DNA of 64,000 bases from Pseudomonadota bacterium (GCA_027487515.1 JAIYDL010000019.1:124001-188000), one strand, 5' to 3'; shown: positions 34,291-43,433, numbered from the stretch's first letter. Notes: a model not told the origin generated them from the letters alone. Numbers and translations are program-made.

Positions 34291-36093
34291 ATGAAAACCG
34301 CCGTGCTCCAGGGCCAGTTCGTCCTCACCTGCCTCGATGCCAGAGTGGCCGAACCCCTCGTCGTGAACCGGAAGAAGCTCCTGATCGGGAGCGACGAGCG
34401 CTGTGACTTCCGCCTCACCGATGGCGCAGTTTCGAGCCTCCACGCGTTCTTGTTCGTGAGCGGCGAGGGCCTTCAGGTGAAGGACCTCTTCTCTGAGAGT
34501 GGCGTCTTCGTGAACGGGACGCGGGTGAGTGAGGCGAGCGTCTTTTCTGGCGACACGCTCACGATCGGTTCCTTGAGCTTCGCGGTGGCAAACCTCGAGG
34601 CCGAAGCAGCAGTCTTTAACCCTGACGCTCGGATCACTGCGACTCCGGCGCGCGCCTTCGTGGAGCTTCCTCCGCGGGAGGGCCTGGTCTACATCGACGG
34701 AGAGTACTGCGACATCACGTTCGACGACTCGACCTTCGAGCCCCTGGAAGCGATCCCCGAAGTCTCCCTCGGAAGCGACTACGTTGCCCTCGACGAAACC
34801 GTCGCTCCCCTGGACATTGCCTACCCGGTCCGGGGCAAGCGCCTCGAGGTGATCGGCTACGTCAACGGTCTCATGATGGAGGTGACCTACCTGGACCTCC
34901 GGAACGGCGACTACAGCCTCAACCCTGTTCGGCGCTCGAAGTTCGACATCGTCTTCCACACGCTCCCGAAGACCAAACTCTTTAACATCCAGAATGGAGA
35001 ACTGAAGTTCTATCCGAACGAGCAGATCATTCCGTCTGTGTTCTGGGATAAGATCAACCTCAACGAGACGCTCTTCCTCTCCCATGGAACCGAACAGCTT
35101 TCCGTTCGTCTGGTCGATCACACCGTGGCGTGGCGAGGCCTGCCGGCCTTCTACCGGGACCGGGAGTTCTATCGGCAAAGTGGGAAGGTCTTCGCGACCG
35201 TGTTCCTGCCCCTGCTGTTACTCTTGTTCGTGACCATCCCGAAGAATGAGGACCTCACCGAAGAGATCGCCGTGGTGTACAAGCTCCCAGAGAAGGTCGT
35301 GAAGCCCACCGAATCTCAGGAGAAGTCGGAGCTCAAGGCCGAGGAGCTGACAGCAAAGACCGAGAACACGGGCCACAAAGAGAGCGATCAGCCGAATCAG
35401 AAAGTTGAGTTTGCCCAGGCGTCGCAGACTCAGAAAGTCCAAGCGAAGGCCACGGCCCCGGCAGCAGCGGCGGCCAAACCCGTGGAAACCGCACCGGTGA
35501 AGGCCTATGAATTCAAGTCGTCGGTCGCCTTCAATTCCCTGGTCGGAGATGCCCCCAAACTTAATGCGACCGGAACCACGTCGAAGAATGCCGTCAAAGA
35601 CGCGGCCTTCAACGCCGGGACTTCGGACACCGGATCCCTGGTCGCCGGGGCCGACATCGGGGTCTCGAAGTTCAATGGGTCAGATAAGAAGGGGAGCGGA
35701 AGTGCCTCGTACGGTTCCCGAGGTCTCGCCTCGAAGTCTGGCTTTGATTCTTCCTACCTGGAACCCAAGACCGTGGTCCTCGGGTCCATGGATCCGGAGC
35801 TCCTTCGGAAGATCCTGCGCGAGTACATTCCCCAGTTCCGCCATTGCTACCAGCAGGAGCTGATCACGAATTCAGAGAAGGTCAAAGGTGTGATCGATCT
35901 GAACTTCACCATCTCCGAGTCCGGGAAGGTCTCGAAGTACGCGATCAAAGTCAAAGAGGCCCAGTTCTCCCAGAAGGGGGTCAATTGCATGGGGCAGGTC
36001 CTCGGGCTCATCGACTTCCCGAAACCCAAAGGAGGCGGTGTCGTCGATGTCCGGCAACCGCTTAACTTCTTCGCGGAAACCGAGAAGCTCTAG
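34291..36093 (+). CDS. FHA-domain, single-TM, TonB-like protein with AgmX/PglI C-terminal domain (GltG-like)
   Basis: A 600-residue protein with three parts. The cytoplasmic FHA fold covers about residues 15-105 (L-L-I-G-S-D-E-R-C-D-F-R-L...S-L-H-A-F-L; N-G-T-R-V). One membrane helix lies near residue 300 (V-F-L-P-L-L-L-L-L-F-V). A Lys/Glu/Ala/Pro-rich periplasmic linker leads to a C-terminal domain at about 495-600 (I-P-Q-F-R-H-C-Y-Q-Q-E-L; a second Cys in V-N-C-M-G-Q) of the AgmX/PglI type. It would link a phosphothreonine signal or the motor inside the cell to the envelope. Myxococcus GltG has the same plan. It is the last gene of the operon. Confidence 0.85.
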   Translation: MKTAVLQGQFVLTCLDARVAEPLVVNRKKLLIGSDERCDFRLTDGAVSSLHAFLFVSGEGLQVKDLFSESGVFVNGTRVSEASVFSGDTLTIGSLSFAVANLEAEAAVFNPDARITATPARAFVELPPREGLVYIDGEYCDITFDDSTFEPLEAIPEVSLGSDYVALDETVAPLDIAYPVRGKRLEVIGYVNGLMMEVTYLDLRNGDYSLNPVRRSKFDIVFHTLPKTKLFNIQNGELKFYPNEQIIPSVFWDKINLNETLFLSHGTEQLSVRLVDHTVAWRGLPAFYRDREFYRQSGKVFATVFLPLLLLLFVTIPKNEDLTEEIAVVYKLPEKVVKPTESQEKSELKAEELTAKTENTGHKESDQPNQKVEFAQASQTQKVQAKATAPAAAAAKPVETAPVKAYEFKSSVAFNSLVGDAPKLNATGTTSKNAVKDAAFNAGTSDTGSLVAGADIGVSKFNGSDKKGSGSASYGSRGLASKSGFDSSYLEPKTVVLGSMDPELLRKILREYIPQFRHCYQQELITNSEKVKGVIDLNFTISESGKVSKYAIKVKEAQFSQKGVNCMGQVLGLIDFPKPKGGGVVDVRQPLNFFAETEKL

Positions 36094-36455
36094 GCCGCCG
36101 CCAGTGGAGTTGGGGGGGACTTCTTCAGCGGTAGCTCGCCCTTCATCTGGGTGAGACCCTGGTGGTTCTTCAGGACCCGTTTCTGGAGGTAGGTTTCGAT
36201 CTTTTTGACCATCACGGCGTTGGTGGAAAAGCGGAACGTGCCGGTGGGGCCGTCGAAGGTTGACCACTGGAGCTTGCCGCTGAAGACGAAGAACTTCGGC
36301 ACCGTGATTTCAAAGTGGGAGAGGGCGCCGATCTGCCACTCTGTGACGGGATCTCGGCGGGTGAAGAGTTGCGTCCACGGCCGCTTCACGAGGCGAATCT
36401 TGTCGTCGTAGATCTGGAGCTCGTGGGTCGGGCCTTGGAGAGTATAGAAAATCAA
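36090..36455 (-). CDS. Small cytoplasmic protein, possible PH-like fold
   Basis: The track of codons begins at a TTG at 36479, but a TTG at 36455 follows a GGAGG box by 6 nt and starts M-I-F-Y-T-L-Q-G-P-T-H-E-L, giving 121 residues. The beta-rich pattern followed by a C-terminal helix (V-M-V-K-K-I-E-T-Y-L-Q) resembles bacterial PH-like domains, which is only a suggestion. It is convergent with the FHA-TonB gene and overlaps it by 4 bp. Confidence 0.6.
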   Translation of the reverse strand: MIFYTLQGPTHELQIYDDKIRLVKRPWTQLFTRRDPVTEWQIGALSHFEITVPKFFVFSGKLQWSTFDGPTGTFRFSTNAVMVKKIETYLQKRVLKNHQGLTQMKGELPLKKSPPTPLAAA

Positions 36456-36853
36456 GCTGCGCCTCCGGGATGCGGTCAAATGCTTATCGAGTCCTAGCTA
36501 CAAAAGATAATGCAATTTTTGTCCTCTGACGGAAGATTTTTTTTTGTTTATGAAAGAGGGGCTTTTACGAGGAGATCGCAGAAAATTTTTCCCGGTTCCC
36601 GGCCGCCTAGAGTTGAGTGTTTGAGCTTTTTCGCCTGGTCTTGATTCATGAGTCAGGTATTCTGACATCCGCCCCTTGTAAGAGTTACATGAAGCCCCCT
36701 CGGTGGTTTGATTTTTGGGGTCGTCCTGGCCCCGATCGGTGCCGCGGTGACACTGAAAAGTGGGTAGAAATGTAACAAAGTATCGCTGGCCCTTTTAATC
36801 ACTCACTCCCTTTGGTACATGCTCCTCCGTGACTCTAACCAAAGGGAAAAAAT
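36456..36853 (+). other. AT-rich non-coding region upstream of the exported protein gene
   Basis: It contains poly-T and poly-A runs near 36538 and 36584, no credible open frame, and the hairpin at 36808-36846. It presumably holds promoters for both flanking divergent genes; no convincing -35/-10 pair was singled out. Confidence 0.5.
36808..36846 (+). promoter_or_regulatory. Predicted 5'-UTR hairpin covering the ribosome-binding site
   Basis: CCCTTTGGT (36808-36816) is perfectly complementary to ACCAAAGGG (36838-36846). The right arm contains the Shine-Dalgarno AAAGGG of the gene starting at 36854, and the 21-nt loop holds a CTCCTCC tract. The pairing could block translation until melted or bound. 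Confidence 0.6.
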
Positions 36854-37444
36854 ATGAAACTTGTCGCACTCTTACTTTCGCTCTGCCTCACCATGAACGT
36901 CTTCGCCGCCAGCGCGGGCCAGCTCCAGCTCGAGCGTGAGCTCGACGAGTACAACTATATCCTGAGCGTTGAATGGGACCAAAAAGACCGGAAGTTTTAC
37001 GAAGTTGAAACTCAGAAATTCCTCCAGAAGGTGTCTCAGCTCATGAGCCAAAATGGTCTCGATTCTAAGGACCTCATCGCCCTGGCGGAGAAGCGTGCTA
37101 AGAATAAAGCGGCCCTCGAAGCCGTGAAACTGCGCCTCTCGCTCCAGGGACCGGCGAAGTCTGAAGCCGATCTCCTTGAGATCCTCAAAGCGACGTCGGG
37201 TGAGTTCTACTCTCGGGGTGCGAGCTGGAACGGCGAAGTCATCCTCATCGGTGGAGCAGCGGTTCTTCTCGTCGCCGCCATCGTTGGCTACGCCCTTTGG
37301 TTTGACGCCAACTACACTTGCGTCGCCTACGAAGAGCGCTACGAGTGTAACTCAACGTCTCGCACCGATTCTTGGGGCAACGTCTACACCGACACTGTCT
37401 GCGGTTACAGAGACGTCTGCGTTGCGTACGAGAAAAAGCAGTAG
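36854..37444 (+). CDS. Exported protein with C-terminal TM and Cys-rich tail
   Basis: A 196-residue protein. A signal peptide (cleavage after V-F-A-A-S-A near residue 21) is followed by a charged helical region (about 25-115), a strong membrane helix (V-I-L-I-G-G-A-A-V-L-L-V-A-A-I-V-G-Y-A-L-W, about residues 129-149) and a tail with four cysteines (C-V-A-Y-E-E-R-Y-E-C...C-G-Y-R-D-V-C). The paired cysteines suggest two disulphides. No family is recognised. Translation may be controlled by the hairpin at 36808-36846, and a strong terminator follows. Confidence 0.65.
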   Translation: MKLVALLLSLCLTMNVFAASAGQLQLERELDEYNYILSVEWDQKDRKFYEVETQKFLQKVSQLMSQNGLDSKDLIALAEKRAKNKAALEAVKLRLSLQGPAKSEADLLEILKATSGEFYSRGASWNGEVILIGGAAVLLVAAIVGYALWFDANYTCVAYEERYECNSTSRTDSWGNVYTDTVCGYRDVCVAYEKKQ

Positions 37445-37483
37445 TCGGAAGGTTCCATCACACTTCGACCTAAGCATTGCACA

Positions 37484-37514
37484 AGAAGGCCCCGGAAGGG
37501 GCCTTCTTTTTTTC
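37484..37514 (+). terminator. Rho-independent terminator
   Basis: A perfect 10-bp stem AGAAGGCCCC/GGGGCCTTCT with a GGAA tetraloop, followed by a run of seven T residues. It ends the exported-protein transcript and abuts the dps stop. Confidence 0.9.
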
Positions 37515-37984
37515 TATTTTTCTAGGAGCGAGCGCAGCATCCAGGCATTCTTTTCGTGGAGCTGCATCCGTTGGGTCAGAAGGTCGGCGGTGGGTTCATC
37601 GGACGCCTTTTCGACACTCGGGAAAATCGACCGAGAGGTTCGGGCGACCGCTTCCTGGCCCTCGACCAGGTGCCGGATCATCTGTTCAGCGGTCGGCACA
37701 CCTTTGACCTCTTTGATCACCGTCAGCTTTCCGAACTCGCTGTAGGTTCCTGGCGCCGGGTACCCGAGGGCCCGGATTCGTTCGGCGATGAGGTCCACTG
37801 CTAACGCGAGCTCGGTGTACTGGGCCTCGAACATGAGGTGAAGCGTGTTGAACATGGGTCCCTTCACGTTCCAGTGGAAGTTATGGGTCATGAGGTAGAG
37901 GGTGTAGGTGTCGGCCAGCAAGTGGTTGAGACCGGTGGCAATCTTGCGACGGTCCTTTTCAGAGATGCCGATGTCAATTTTCAT
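37514..37984 (-). CDS. dps: Dps-family ferritin-like DNA-protection protein
   Basis: A 156-residue protein of the usual Dps length. The ferroxidase residues are visible in [12 protein letters not shown] (first His pair) and in L-H-L-M-F-E-A-Q-Y and [11 protein letters not shown]. Dps forms a 12-subunit cage that oxidises and stores iron and shields DNA during oxidative stress or starvation. The AGGAG-like box GGAGCTCG precedes the ATG. It is divergent from the ribonucleotide reductase operon across a 410-bp region. Confidence 0.9.
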   Translation of the reverse strand: MKIDIGISEKDRRKIATGLNHLLADTYTLYLMTHNFHWNVKGPMFNTLHLMFEAQYTELALAVDLIAERIRALGYPAPGTYSEFGKLTVIKEVKGVPTAEQMIRHLVEGQEAVARTSRSIFPSVEKASDEPTADLLTQRMQLHEKNAWMLRSLLEK

Positions 37985-38207
37985 ACGAGCTCCTTTTGGG
38001 TTTCCTCTAGACTACCTTAAACGTTCGGCCAAATCATCACTTCGGGAGAAGCCACCCCGTGGAGAAATTCATGGAAGGTGTGGTCCAAAAAAAGAGGAAA
38101 TTTTTTCCGCGTCATTTCTGTGGTCCATTCCTGGGCCCAGGCGTCTGCGATTTTAGTTTGTAAAGATGGACAGAAGTCTTTCGCGTGATGTGTAAGAGTT
38201 TGTTGTA

Positions 38208-38235
38208 TTGACGCAGTTTTCCTCGAGAATATTTA
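38208..38235 (+). promoter_or_regulatory. Predicted nrdB promoter
   Basis: TTGACG (38208-38213), a 16-bp spacer, then TATTTA (38230-38235). Transcription would start near 38242, so both NrdR-like boxes lie at or just after the start. Confidence 0.5.
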
Positions 38236-38244
38236 TCGGGGATT

Positions 38245-38302
38245 ACACTAAATCTAGTTATAAAAACCGTCAAAAAAATGTCGGAGACACTATATGTAGA
38301 TT
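38245..38302 (+). promoter_or_regulatory. Pair of NrdR boxes
   Basis: ACACTAAATCTAGTTA (38245-38260) and ACACTATATGTAGATT (38287-38302) both resemble the NrdR consensus (acaCWATATaTWGtgt). Their starts are 42 bp apart, four helical turns, so they face the same side of DNA as expected for cooperative ATP/dATP-loaded NrdR repression. Confidence 0.75.
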
Positions 38303-38394
38303 TTTAGCTTTTCAAATGTCTGATCAACCACTACGCTTATTTCAAGACAACAACATCATCATCACCACACACATCATGAAGAAGGAGCTGGGAT

Positions 38395-39381
38395 ATGAGC
38401 ATGGAGCCACTACTCAAACAAACCAACGACCGTTTTGTTCTTTTCCCGATCAAGTACCACGACATTTGGGACATGTACAAAAAAGCTATGGCATCTTTTT
38501 GGACCGCCGAAGAAATTGACCTCTATTCCGACATAAAAGATTGGGAAGCGCTGAACGATCAAGAGCGTCATTACATCTCTCATGTCCTAGCGTTTTTCTC
38601 GGCTTCAGACGGGATCGTCAACGAGAACCTGGCCCTTCGGTTTTACAACGATGTGCAGATTCCAGAGGCCCGTTCCTTCTACGGCTTCCAGATCGCCATG
38701 GAAAACATTCACGCGGAAACCTACGGTCTTCTGATCGACACCTACATCAAGGATCCTCAGAAGAAGGATTACCTCTTCAAGGCCATCGACAACATCCCGT
38801 GCATCAAGAAGAAAGCCGACTGGGCGATGAAGTGGATCTACGGGAACGACTCGTTCGCCGAGCGGCTGGTGGCGTTTGCCGCCATCGAAGGGATCTTCTT
38901 CTCGGGCTCTTTCTGTTCGATCTTCTGGCTCAAGAAGCGCGGCCTCATGCCGGGCCTCACGTTCTCCAACGAGCTCATCTCGCGAGACGAAGGGCTCCAC
39001 ATGGAGTTCGCCTGCCTCCTGTACAAGAACTACGTTGGCAACAAGCCTTCCGAGACCCGGATCCGGGAACTCGTCATGGAAGCGGTGAACTTCGAGTGCG
39101 AATTCATCACCGAGGCGCTTCCGGTCTCTCTGATCGGCATGAACGCCGAGCAGATGAAAGACTACATCCGGTTCGTGGCCGACCGCCTCATGCGCTCCCT
39201 CGGCTACGGCGAGATCTATAACGCCAAGAACCCCTTCGACTGGATGGAGCTCATCTCCATGCAAGGCAAGACGAACTTCTTCGAGAAGCGGGTCGCTGAG
39301 TACCAGAAGGCCGGAGTCATGAATTCGACCAAGGAACCCGCGGGCGCACAGTTCGCATTCTCCACCGATATGGATTTCTAA
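38395..39381 (+). CDS. nrdB: Class Ia ribonucleoside-diphosphate reductase, beta subunit
   Basis: The 328-residue R2 subunit that houses the diiron-tyrosyl radical cofactor. Iron ligands and the radical Tyr appear in [13 protein letters not shown] (Glu, His, Tyr) and in [10 protein letters not shown], with further carboxylates in N-F-E-C-E-F-I. The conserved N-terminal R-F-V-L-F-P-I-K-Y is present. It supplies deoxyribonucleotides with NrdA, encoded 12 bp downstream. Regulation by NrdR is indicated by the two upstream boxes. Confidence 0.95.
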   Translation: MSMEPLLKQTNDRFVLFPIKYHDIWDMYKKAMASFWTAEEIDLYSDIKDWEALNDQERHYISHVLAFFSASDGIVNENLALRFYNDVQIPEARSFYGFQIAMENIHAETYGLLIDTYIKDPQKKDYLFKAIDNIPCIKKKADWAMKWIYGNDSFAERLVAFAAIEGIFFSGSFCSIFWLKKRGLMPGLTFSNELISRDEGLHMEFACLLYKNYVGNKPSETRIRELVMEAVNFECEFITEALPVSLIGMNAEQMKDYIRFVADRLMRSLGYGEIYNAKNPFDWMELISMQGKTNFFEKRVAEYQKAGVMNSTKEPAGAQFAFSTDMDF

Positions 39382-39393
39382 GAGGTAAAGACT

Positions 39394-41739
39394 ATGTTTG
39401 TAGCAACACGTTCAGGAAAAAGAGAACCCGTCCAGTTTGATAAAATCACCCACCGGATATCCCAACTGACCTACGGGCTCGACCCGAAGTACGTTGACGC
39501 GATCCAGGTCGCCAAGCGGACCATCAATGGTCTCTTCGATGGCATCACCACCGAGGAACTCGATAACCTGTCGGCCGAGGTCTCGGCCTACATGACCTCC
39601 GTGCATCCGGACTACGCCCGGCTCGCAGGCCGCATCGCGGTCGCCAACCTCCACCGCCAAACTAGCGACTCGTTCATGGAAACCTTCGAGTCCCTCTACG
39701 GGTACCGGAGCGAGTTCACGGGCGAGCATCAGCCGTTGATCTCCGAAGAGATCTTCGGGTTCGCGGGCCAGCACAAAGACCGGATCATGAAAGAGATCGC
39801 GTACTCCCGCGACTTCGAATTTGACTACTTCGGCTTCAAAACCCTCGAGAAGTCCTACCTCCTCCGGGTCAACGGGAAAATCGTCGAGCGCCCGCAGCAC
39901 ATGTTCATGCGCGTGGCCCTCGGGGTGCAGATCGGAAACATCGAAGAAGCGATCAGGACCTACCACTTGATCTCCGAAGGCTGGTTCACGCACGCGTCGC
40001 CGACGCTCTTCAACGCGGGCACCAACAAGGCACAGATGTCGTCGTGCTTCCTCGTGAGCATGAAAGATGATTCCATCGAGGGCATCTACGAAACCCTCAA
40101 GCAGTGTGCCCTCATCTCCCAGTCGGCCGGCGGGATCGGTCTCTCGATCCACAACATCCGCGCTAAAGGCTCGTTCATCCGCGGCACCAACGGCACTTCC
40201 AATGGGATCGTTCCGATGCTCCGGGTTTTCAATGATACGGCCCGCTACGTCGACCAGGGCGGCGGCAAGCGCAAGGGCGCCTTCGCCATCTACCTTGAGC
40301 CATGGCACTCGGACATCGAGGACTTCCTTGACCTGAAGAAAAATCACGGCAAGGACGAACTCCGCGCTCGCGACCTGTTTTACGCTCTCTGGGTCAATGA
40401 CCTCTTCATGAAGCGGGTCGAGACCGACGGTAACTGGACGCTGATGTGTCCGAACAAGTCCCCAGGACTCTCGGATTGTTTCGGAGCGAAGTTCGAAGAA
40501 CTCTACGAGCGCTACGAGGCGGAAGGGCGAGGCCTCAAGACCCTCAAGGCCCGGGACCTGTGGTACAAGATCATCTCCTCCCAGATCGAAACCGGTTCAC
40601 CGTTCATGCTGTACAAAGATGCGGCCAATGAAAAATCCAACCAGAAGAACCTGGGAACCATCAAGTCCTCGAACCTTTGTACGGAGATCATTCAGTACAC
40701 TTCTGAGAAAGAGATCGCCGTCTGTAACCTCGCTTCCATCGCGCTTCCGAAGTTCGTGGAGAACAACGCCGTCGATCACAAGACTCTTTTCGATGTCACC
40801 TATCAGGTCACGAAGAACCTCAACCGCATCATCGACCTCAACTACTACCCGGTGGAAGAGGCGCGCTATTCGAACATGAAGAACAGACCCATCGGCATCG
40901 GCGTCCAGGGCCTAGCGGACGCGTTCTTCAAGCTGCGCCTTCCGTTTGATTCTGAAGGAGCTCGCGCGGTCAACAAAGAGATCTTCGAGACGATCTACTT
41001 CGCGGCACTTTCCGCCTCGGCCGACCTCGCCAAAGAGAGCGGTCACTATGATTCCTACCCAGGCTCGCCGATGTCTCATGGCATCACTCAGCCGGACATG
41101 TGGGGAGTGACTCCTTCGACGCGCTGGGATTGGAAGGCCCTCCGAGCGAAGATCAAGCAGTACGGCGTCCGGAATTCTCTCCTCCTTGCACCGATGCCGA
41201 CGGCGTCGACTTCTCAGATCCTCGGCAACAACGAGTGCATCGAGCCGGTGACCTCAAACATCTACACCCGTCGAGTGCTTTCCGGGGAGTTCGCGGTGGT
41301 CAACAAGTTCCTCGTGCGCGACCTGATCCGCCTTGGACTCTGGAACGAAGAGATGAAGGACCGGATCATTGCTCACAGTGGTTCTGTGCAGTACATCCCA
41401 GAGATCCCTACCGAACTCAAAGATCTCTACAAGACCGTCTGGGAGATCAAGCAGAAGTCGATCCTTGAAATGGCCGCGGATCGCGGGGCCTACATCGACC
41501 AGTCTCAGTCCCTTAACATCCACATGGAAGACACGAACTTCGGGAAGCTGTCTTCACTGCACTTCGCAGCGTGGAAGCTTGGGCTTAAGACTGGAATGTA
41601 TTACCTTCGAACCCGCCCAGCAGTGGATGCCATCAAGTTCACGATCAAGGAAACAACCGCGGCCCCAGCGGTTGAGCCCCAGGCCGCTCTGGCCTGTTCT
41701 CTGGACAACCCAGAGGACTGCGTGAGCTGCGGCTCTTAG
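39394..41739 (+). CDS. nrdA: Class Ia ribonucleoside-diphosphate reductase, alpha subunit
   Basis: The 781-residue catalytic R1 subunit. An N-terminal ATP-cone (about residues 1-90, [12 protein letters not shown]) gives dATP feedback control. Active-site cysteines are found in Q-M-S-S-C-F-L and S-N-L-C-T-E-I, the latter carrying the thiyl radical Cys. The C-terminal redox pair is C-V-S-C-G-S. Domain order matches class Ia enzymes. A strong terminator follows 15 bp after the stop, so the operon is nrdB-nrdA only, the reverse of the common nrdA-nrdB order. Confidence 0.95.
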   Translation: MFVATRSGKREPVQFDKITHRISQLTYGLDPKYVDAIQVAKRTINGLFDGITTEELDNLSAEVSAYMTSVHPDYARLAGRIAVANLHRQTSDSFMETFESLYGYRSEFTGEHQPLISEEIFGFAGQHKDRIMKEIAYSRDFEFDYFGFKTLEKSYLLRVNGKIVERPQHMFMRVALGVQIGNIEEAIRTYHLISEGWFTHASPTLFNAGTNKAQMSSCFLVSMKDDSIEGIYETLKQCALISQSAGGIGLSIHNIRAKGSFIRGTNGTSNGIVPMLRVFNDTARYVDQGGGKRKGAFAIYLEPWHSDIEDFLDLKKNHGKDELRARDLFYALWVNDLFMKRVETDGNWTLMCPNKSPGLSDCFGAKFEELYERYEAEGRGLKTLKARDLWYKIISSQIETGSPFMLYKDAANEKSNQKNLGTIKSSNLCTEIIQYTSEKEIAVCNLASIALPKFVENNAVDHKTLFDVTYQVTKNLNRIIDLNYYPVEEARYSNMKNRPIGIGVQGLADAFFKLRLPFDSEGARAVNKEIFETIYFAALSASADLAKESGHYDSYPGSPMSHGITQPDMWGVTPSTRWDWKALRAKIKQYGVRNSLLLAPMPTASTSQILGNNECIEPVTSNIYTRRVLSGEFAVVNKFLVRDLIRLGLWNEEMKDRIIAHSGSVQYIPEIPTELKDLYKTVWEIKQKSILEMAADRGAYIDQSQSLNIHMEDTNFGKLSSLHFAAWKLGLKTGMYYLRTRPAVDAIKFTIKETTAAPAVEPQAALACSLDNPEDCVSCGS

Positions 41740-41753
41740 TTCACAACTTTCTC

Positions 41754-41795
41754 AAGGCCCCCGTGTGACGAGCGTCTCACGGGGGCCTTTTTTTT
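41754..41795. terminator. Rho-independent terminator of nrdBA
   Basis: A 12-bp stem AAGGCCCCCGTG/CACGGGGGCCTT, with an inner GACG/CGTC stem, followed by eight T residues. The minus strand has an AA-rich start, so it may serve both convergent transcripts. Confidence 0.9.
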
Positions 41796-41804
41796 GACGA
41801 ATGC

Positions 41805-42641
41805 TTAGGGGCGCAGATTGTAGCCCATGTCGGGTCTTTTGAGTTCTTGCGAAAGGCCCTGGGCCGAACTCGGCAGTTCTTGATGAGGTGTCACTGGGAA
41901 ACTGACATCCCCCTCGGGCCGCCGGAACCGTAACCCGCTGCGGTTCTCCAGCAAGTTGATCTCGATCCCTCGGCGCCGGAACTCCCCCAGTGCGTCCCGG
42001 AGTTCAAGGATGGCCCCCCGAGAATAGACTTTAATCCCGGCCACATCCGTGTGCAGGGAAAGACCCTCGGGTCTCAGGACGCGCAGAACCTCATCGAAGA
42101 GTTCGAATTTGTACTTAATCTTACCGATCACTTCGTCTGAGAAGATGAGATCGAACTTCTTCTCGGCGTAGGGGATTCGGCCCCCGAAGTCTAGGTCCTC
42201 GAAGACGATGTAGGGGAGCTCGACGGTCTGAAGCTCATCTTTATTAAAGAGCTCGAACTTCAGCGCCGTCGGGATAAAGCTCTCCCGGCGGTAGAATTGG
42301 TGGGTTTTTTCTTTGTTGATGCCATAGAGCTCAAGATCTGGAAAGAGCTTCCGGAGCTCCATCAGAATTCGACCGTTACTTGAGTAGAGTTGCATCACCC
42401 GAGTCTTCTGCCCGAGGAGGCGATTCCTCTCCAGGATTTCCTGGATCAACGACTCGAGGCGGTAGGGGACAAGCTTCTGGTTGAGGTCTGCCAACGAGAT
42501 GGCCCGCTCGGGTCCCAGTTCCTGATTTTCATAGTGATCCCAGTTAAGGGCCTTTCCCTCTTGCCCCGTCTGAACGTAGAGAGAAAGGCAAAGCCCGATG
42601 ATGATGACGGAGATGAAGAGGAGTGTGCTACGTAGACCCAT
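41805..42641 (-). CDS. Membrane-anchored SAM-methyltransferase-like protein
   Basis: A 278-residue protein with an N-terminal membrane anchor (residues 6-24) and a periplasmic or cytoplasmic domain resembling class I methyltransferases: V-M-Q-L-Y-S-S-N-G-R at the motif I place and F-D-L-I-F-S-D-E-V-I-G-K-I at motif IV, then L-F-D-E-V-L-R-V-L-R-P-E-G. The usual G-x-G-x-G loop is replaced by Y-S-S-N-G, so SAM binding may be lost. Function is unknown. It is a single gene, convergent with nrdA. Confidence 0.6.
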   Translation of the reverse strand: MGLRSTLLFISVIIIGLCLSLYVQTGQEGKALNWDHYENQELGPERAISLADLNQKLVPYRLESLIQEILERNRLLGQKTRVMQLYSSNGRILMELRKLFPDLELYGINKEKTHQFYRRESFIPTALKFELFNKDELQTVELPYIVFEDLDFGGRIPYAEKKFDLIFSDEVIGKIKYKFELFDEVLRVLRPEGLSLHTDVAGIKVYSRGAILELRDALGEFRRRGIEINLLENRSGLRFRRPEGDVSFPVTPHQELPSSAQGLSQELKRPDMGYNLRP

Positions 42642-42702
42642 AGAGAACTATTGAACCGGTCCCTTTGACAGGTGGCAACCCCTGCGACTAATATTTTTTC
42701 CT

Positions 42703-43143
42703 ATGAAGATCATTCTTGGCTTTGTGTTGATCCTGACCTCGTCCACCGTCTTCGCTGACCGAACGGGACTGGGCGTTTCCCTGGGCAGTCCCTTGGGTCT
42801 TAGCGCAAAACGATGGCTGAGTGAAACTGCCGCTGTGGACGCGGGCCTAGGCCTCTCGATCGGAACGCGGAGTGATCTTTCACTGCACTCTGATTATCTC
42901 TTCCACCGCCTGTCCGACTACTACCTGAACGAAGAGCACCCGCTTGATTTTTATTACGGTATCGGGGGCCGCATGAAGTTTGCCGATGACATCCAGCTCG
43001 GGGTTCGCGTTCCGGTGGGGCTTGCGCACACCCTCAAAGACCAAAGTTCAGACGTTTTTTTTGAGGTCGCTCCCGTCATCGACTTCATCTCACGCACAGG
43101 AATCGATCTGAACCTTCTGGTCGGGGCACGGTATTACTTTTAG
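42703..43143 (+). CDS. Small outer-membrane beta-barrel-like protein
   Basis: A 146-residue protein with a signal peptide (cleavage after V-F-A near residue 18). The mature part is a set of short alternating strands (G-L-G-V-S-L-G-S-P-L-G-L-S, Y-Y-G-I-G-G-R-M-K-F, L-G-V-R-V-P-V-G-L-A) ending in Y-Y-F, typical of eight-stranded barrels. Function is unknown. It is divergent from the methyltransferase-like gene. Confidence 0.65.
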   Translation: MKIILGFVLILTSSTVFADRTGLGVSLGSPLGLSAKRWLSETAAVDAGLGLSIGTRSDLSLHSDYLFHRLSDYYLNEEHPLDFYYGIGGRMKFADDIQLGVRVPVGLAHTLKDQSSDVFFEVAPVIDFISRTGIDLNLLVGARYYF

Positions 43144-43283
43144 TTAACTTTCATAAATGTTCTTTCATTTAGCTGTTAGATATTGTTTAAATCTATCACC
43201 TCATCAGCATTATCGATTGTCCTCGATCCTTAAAACATGCGATAAGTAAGTATACAAAACGTAGCTTCTCTAAGGAGATCGCC

Positions 43284-43409
43284 ATGAAAACGCTTATTTT
43301 AACGGCTTTTGCTCTTGTATTAACAATGTCTTACGCTATGGCTTCTGATGAAAAACAGTGTGAAGTGGGTGCAGATACCATCCGAACCGTTCGAGAAGTT
43401 CGAAGATAA
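43284..43409 (+). CDS. 41-residue secreted peptide (candidate small gene)
   Basis: The ATG at 43284 follows a textbook TAAGGAG box by 6 nt. The product starts M-K-T-L-I-L-T-A-F-A-L-V-L-T, a signal peptide with likely cleavage at A-M-A (residues 18-20). That leaves about 21 residues with one Cys (E-K-Q-C-E-V) and a basic end (R-E-V-R-R). It is AT-richer than its neighbours. It is followed at once by the hairpin at 43415-43431. No homology can be claimed; it may be a small periplasmic peptide or the start of a truncated gene. Confidence 0.55.
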   Translation: MKTLILTAFALVLTMSYAMASDEKQCEVGADTIRTVREVRR

Positions 43410-43414
43410 AAATG

Positions 43415-43431
43415 GGGGTCAAAATGACCCC
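43415..43431 (-). terminator. Hairpin terminator for the minus-strand gene
   Basis: A perfect 7-bp stem GGGGTCA/TGACCCC with an AAA loop. On the minus strand it is followed by CCATTTTTA, so it probably ends the 43434-43988 transcript and may also stop the 41-residue peptide mRNA. Confidence 0.6.
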
Positions 43432-43433
43432 AG

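Larger units (their letters stand above)
37985..38394 (+). other. Divergent dps/nrdB control region
   Basis: A 410-bp stretch without a credible gene. It is AT-rich near nrdB and contains a promoter and two NrdR-like boxes. Nearest nrdB is an AAGGAG box 7 nt before the ATG. A frame starting M-S-D-Q-P at 38316 overlaps nrdB out of phase and was rejected. Confidence 0.7.

Noticed and set aside
33292..35178. 628-codon minus-strand frame opposite the motility genes
   Set aside because: The strong codon bias of the plus-strand genes leaves the opposite frame open; there is no domain or start signal.
38316..38519. Frame starting M-S-D-Q-P upstream of nrdB
   Set aside because: It overlaps nrdB out of phase, has no ribosome-binding site and covers the 5' UTR after the NrdR boxes.
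43176..43195. TAGAT/ATCTA inverted repeat in the gap before the 41-residue peptide
   Set aside because: The arms are short and imperfect in AT-rich DNA; not distinguishable from chance.
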